A model generated the notes under the pieces. It was not told where the DNA came from, made no database searches, and was given only the letters and a program-made list of their open reading frames with translations. Of a stretch of 15,185 nucleotides of DNA, positions 13,788-15,185 are shown piece by piece. A program made the translations under genes and the position numbers. Numbering within the stretch: position 1 is the stretch's first letter; the number at the start of each line of letters is the position of its first letter. Origin of the DNA: DASXTS01 sp036505275 (GTDB lineage: Bacteria > Actinomycetota > Actinomycetes > Mycobacteriales > Pseudonocardiaceae); contig DASXTS010000355.1 of assembly GCA_036505275.1 (NCBI GenBank), forward strand, positions 1 through 15,185, read 5' to 3'.

Positions 13788-14158
13788 GACAGCACTCCCT
13801 TGCGCCACGCGTAGCCGATGCCGGCCGCCACGATAGCCAGGAACACGAACATCTCGACGAGGGTCACCAGACCGAACCCCGGCTCGGCGAACACGATCGC
13901 CCACGGGAAGAGGAACACCGCGTCGACGGCGAACACCACGTAGAGGAACGTGAAGACGTAGTAGCGCACGTACGACTGCGCCCAGCCCTCACCGACCGGG
14001 TCGACACCGCACTCGTAGCTGAGCAGTTTCTCGGCCGTGGGCCGGTGCGGCCGCAGCAGCCGGTTGGCGGCCAGCGCTACCACCACGAATGCGACCCCGA
14101 CCAGCAACAACAGGCCGACCATCCGGTAATTGGAGAAGTAATCGTCCACCCAGAACAC
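13778..14158 (-). CDS. nuoA: NADH-quinone oxidoreductase subunit A, first gene of the main nuo operon
   Basis: NuoA is a three-helix membrane subunit near the quinone site. The 126 residues include the conserved Tyr-Glu-Cys-Gly (48-51) and Phe-Leu-Phe-Pro-Trp-Ala (82-87). In the second helix the usual Phe-Asp-Val-Glu (E. coli Asp79 and Glu81) is Phe-Ala-Val-Asp here, so the first acid is lost and the second shortened. GTG 14158 was chosen because a promoter-like pair (-35 CGGACA, -10 GAGAAT, 17-base spacer) lies immediately upstream and the first helix follows at about residue 13. A GTG at 14218 is in frame and would add 20 polar residues, but would place the start ahead of that promoter. Confidence 0.92.
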   Translation of the reverse strand: MFWVDDYFSNYRMVGLLLLVGVAFVVVALAANRLLRPHRPTAEKLLSYECGVDPVGEGWAQSYVRYYVFTFLYVVFAVDAVFLFPWAIVFAEPGFGLVTLVEMFVFLAIVAAGIGYAWRKGVLSWV

Positions 14159-14169
14159 TCCAACGTCCG

Positions 14170-14198
14170 ATTCTCGACCGATCACTGATCCTTGTCCG
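14170..14198 (-). promoter_or_regulatory. Candidate nuoA promoter with a palindrome in the spacer
   Basis: On the minus strand CGGACA (14198-14193) and GAGAAT (14175-14170) are separated by 17 bases, placing the transcript start about five bases before GTG 14158. The spacer contains the perfect dyad GATCA-C-TGATC at 14180-14190, a plausible operator or regulator half-site pair that would occlude polymerase. Neither box is a strong match, so this is inference. Confidence 0.35.
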
Positions 14199-14224
14199 TT
14201 GATCGTGCTGTTGTCCACTCAGGC

Positions 14225-14230
14225 TACGGT
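14225..14230 (+). promoter_or_regulatory. Candidate -10 box (TACGGT) for the divergent gene
   Basis: TACGGT fits TANNNT and is followed by exactly six bases and then the GTG at 14237, the geometry of a leaderless transcript starting on the start codon. No Shine-Dalgarno sequence precedes the GTG. Confidence 0.4.
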
Positions 14231-14236
14231 GTCCGG

Positions 14237-14737
14237 GTGGAGGCGCTCGCGCGGCTGGTCGAGGAGGCCAGCAAGAAGGCCGGCATCGTCTGGATCACGG
14301 TGCCGGGCGAGCGGGCCCGCCCGGCGTGGCACCACTGGCACGACGGCGCCGACCACGTGGTGACCGGCGGTCTGGAGCAGCCGCTGCCGGGGCTCGCCGA
14401 CGGCGTCCTGGCCGAGGTCACGGTGCCGAGCAAGGACACCGGCCGCCGGCTTGTCACCTGGGTGGCGAGGGCGACCGAGGTGCCACCGGGCGGCCCCCAG
14501 TGGGAGGCGGTGGTACCGGCCATGCACGCCAAGCGGCTCAACCCGCCGGACGGCGACCGGCAGCCGCAGCGCTGGGCCGAGGAGTGCACGCTGCTGCGCC
14601 TGGAGCCGACCGGTGAGGTGCGCGAGGCGCCGGGCGCCATGCCGGACGGTTCCGGCGCCGCGCCACCGGCGCCCACCCCCGCGAGCACCAGCGGGCCGCT
14701 GCCGTTCGTGCTGGGCCGCCGCAGCAGTCGCCGCTAG
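14237..14737 (+). CDS. Conserved actinobacterial protein, possibly an FMN-binding split-barrel relative
   Basis: The 166-residue product has no transmembrane segment. It contains Gly-Ile-Val-Trp-Ile-Thr-Val-Pro (15-22), a Trp-His-His-Trp-His segment (about 30-34), His-Val-Val-Thr-Gly-Gly-Leu-Glu-Gln-Pro-Leu-Pro-Gly (39-51) and Met-His-Ala-Lys-Arg-Leu-Asn. The alternation of short strands and the Trp-x-x-Trp pattern recall pyridoxamine-phosphate-oxidase-like folds, and I recall similar proteins in other actinomycetes, but no cofactor site can be proved from the sequence. The last 35 residues are Pro/Ala/Ser-rich, low in complexity, and end in an Arg/Ser-rich tip. It is transcribed away from nuoA across about 80 bases; a functional link with complex I is possible but unproved. 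GTG 14237 was chosen from the leaderless promoter; an in-frame TTG at 14192 would overlap the nuoA promoter. Confidence 0.7.
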   Translation: MEALARLVEEASKKAGIVWITVPGERARPAWHHWHDGADHVVTGGLEQPLPGLADGVLAEVTVPSKDTGRRLVTWVARATEVPPGGPQWEAVVPAMHAKRLNPPDGDRQPQRWAEECTLLRLEPTGEVREAPGAMPDGSGAAPPAPTPASTSGPLPFVLGRRSSRR

Positions 14738-14915
14738 CCCGGGCTACCCGCCCATCCAGGTGCATCGTGCCGCTCGATCCTGAGGCGGGGGACGAGCGTG
14801 CGCAGCGGGTCGAAGATCTGGTCGAGCGGTCCGCCCGGTGCCGTCATCGGCGGTCCACTGCCGCACGGTCATGGGGGCCGTCATCCGCCGGCCCACTCGT
14901 GGCCGCAGGGCAGCG
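14738..14915. other. Intergenic stretch between two convergent genes
   Basis: No coding frame or RNA gene is supported. A 12-base palindrome TAGCCCGGGCTA (14735-14746) covers the stop codon of the upstream gene but lacks a loop and T tract, so it is a poor terminator. The near-duplicate phrases GTCATCGGCGGTCC and GTCATCCGCCGGCC occur within 14840-14895. Confidence 0.4.
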
Positions 14916-15185
14916 CTAGCGGCGGGCGGGGCGCGGAGTGCGCTGCCGGACCCGGACGCTGATCCGGACGGGGGTGCCGGTGAAGTCGAACGTCTCGCGC
15001 AGCCGGCGTTCCAGGAAGCGGCGGTAGCCGGCCTCGAGGAAGCCGGTGGTGAACAGCACGAAGGTGGGCGGCCGCGCCTGCGCCTGGGTGGCGAAGAGGA
15101 TCCTGGGCTGCTTGCCGCCGCGGACCGGCGGCGGGGTCGCGGCCACCACGTCGGCGAGCCAGGCGTTCAGCGCGCCGGTGGGCAC
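14916..15185 (-). CDS. der: Ribosome biogenesis GTPase Der (EngA), C-terminal part only
   Basis: Der is a double-GTPase-domain protein needed for assembly of the 50S ribosomal subunit. The 89 visible residues are its C-terminal KH-like domain: Pro-Thr-Gly-Ala-Leu-Asn-Ala-Trp-Leu, then Gly-Gly-Lys-Gln-Pro-Arg-Ile-Leu-Phe-Ala-Thr-Gln, Arg-Pro-Pro-Thr-Phe-Val-Leu-Phe-Thr-Thr, Tyr-Arg-Arg-Phe-Leu-Glu and Phe-Thr-Gly-Thr-Pro-Val-Arg-Ile, ending in a basic tail. Both GTPase domains and the start lie beyond the right edge of the window. The frame is intact, so the gene is cut by the window rather than broken. Confidence 0.93.
   Translation of the reverse strand: MPTGALNAWLADVVAATPPPVRGGKQPRILFATQAQARPPTFVLFTTGFLEAGYRRFLERRLRETFDFTGTPVRISVRVRQRTPRPARR

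Noticed and set aside
14192..14236. TTG 14192 as the start of the gene divergent from nuoA
   Set aside because: It would run through the candidate nuoA promoter and overlap any longer form of nuoA, whereas GTG 14237 has an ideally placed -10 box.
14735..14746. Palindrome TAGCCCGGGCTA over a stop codon
   Set aside because: It has no loop or T tract, and GC-rich palindromes of this size are expected by chance.

Overview
This high-GC window looks chromosomal and actinobacterial. The evidence is G/C-rich third codon positions, GTG starts, promoters with TANNNT -10 boxes abutting start codons, and close protein resemblance to the second (NuoEFG-less) complex I locus known from Streptomyces-type actinomycetes. 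I cannot place the genus.

Layout. (1) Positions 1-2970 are a loosely packed, lower-GC accessory stretch. It holds the tail of an unidentified gene, an unrecognised 430-residue membrane protein, a GNAT-like gene broken by one in-frame amber codon, and a DUF4062 protein that stops just after its conserved domain and meets the broken GNAT gene tail to tail. This stretch ends at a tRNA-Pro(GGG) gene (2972-3045, minus strand) whose 3' end faces it, so it may be the remains of an integrated island; no att repeat was found. (2) Positions 3123-5251 on the plus strand form a two-gene unit, a MidA/NDUFAF7-family (COG1565) methyltransferase followed by nuoD, joined by a 4-base GTGA overlap. (3) Positions 5281-14158 on the minus strand carry a tight run nuoA-B-C-H-I-J-K-L-M-N plus a 74-residue cold-shock-like protein. 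It converges on nuoD. (4) Positions 14237-14737 on the plus strand encode a conserved actinobacterial protein divergent from nuoA, and the window ends in the 3' part of der (EngA GTPase) on the minus strand.

How it works together. The eleven Nuo subunits (A, B, C, D, H-N) make a complex I with membrane arm and quinone module but no NADH-oxidising module: nuoE, nuoF and nuoG are absent and nuoC runs directly into nuoH. Electrons must come from another donor or from subunits encoded elsewhere. nuoD has been lifted out of the main operon and coupled to a methyltransferase. The mitochondrial member of that methyltransferase family, NDUFAF7, dimethylates an arginine of the NuoD homologue NDUFS2. 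That arginine lies in the His-Arg-Gly motif, which is retained here as Arg59. The gene layout therefore suggests a bacterial enzyme-substrate pair in complex I assembly.

Several otherwise conserved positions near the quinone cavity and coupling path are changed (NuoD Tyr to Trp82, the NuoH Pro-Glu-Ala-Glu loop to Pro-Val-Ala-Asp, NuoA Asp-Val-Glu to Ala-Val-Asp), so this is a divergent type of complex I. Family assignments rest on motif recognition by eye; no database search was run.
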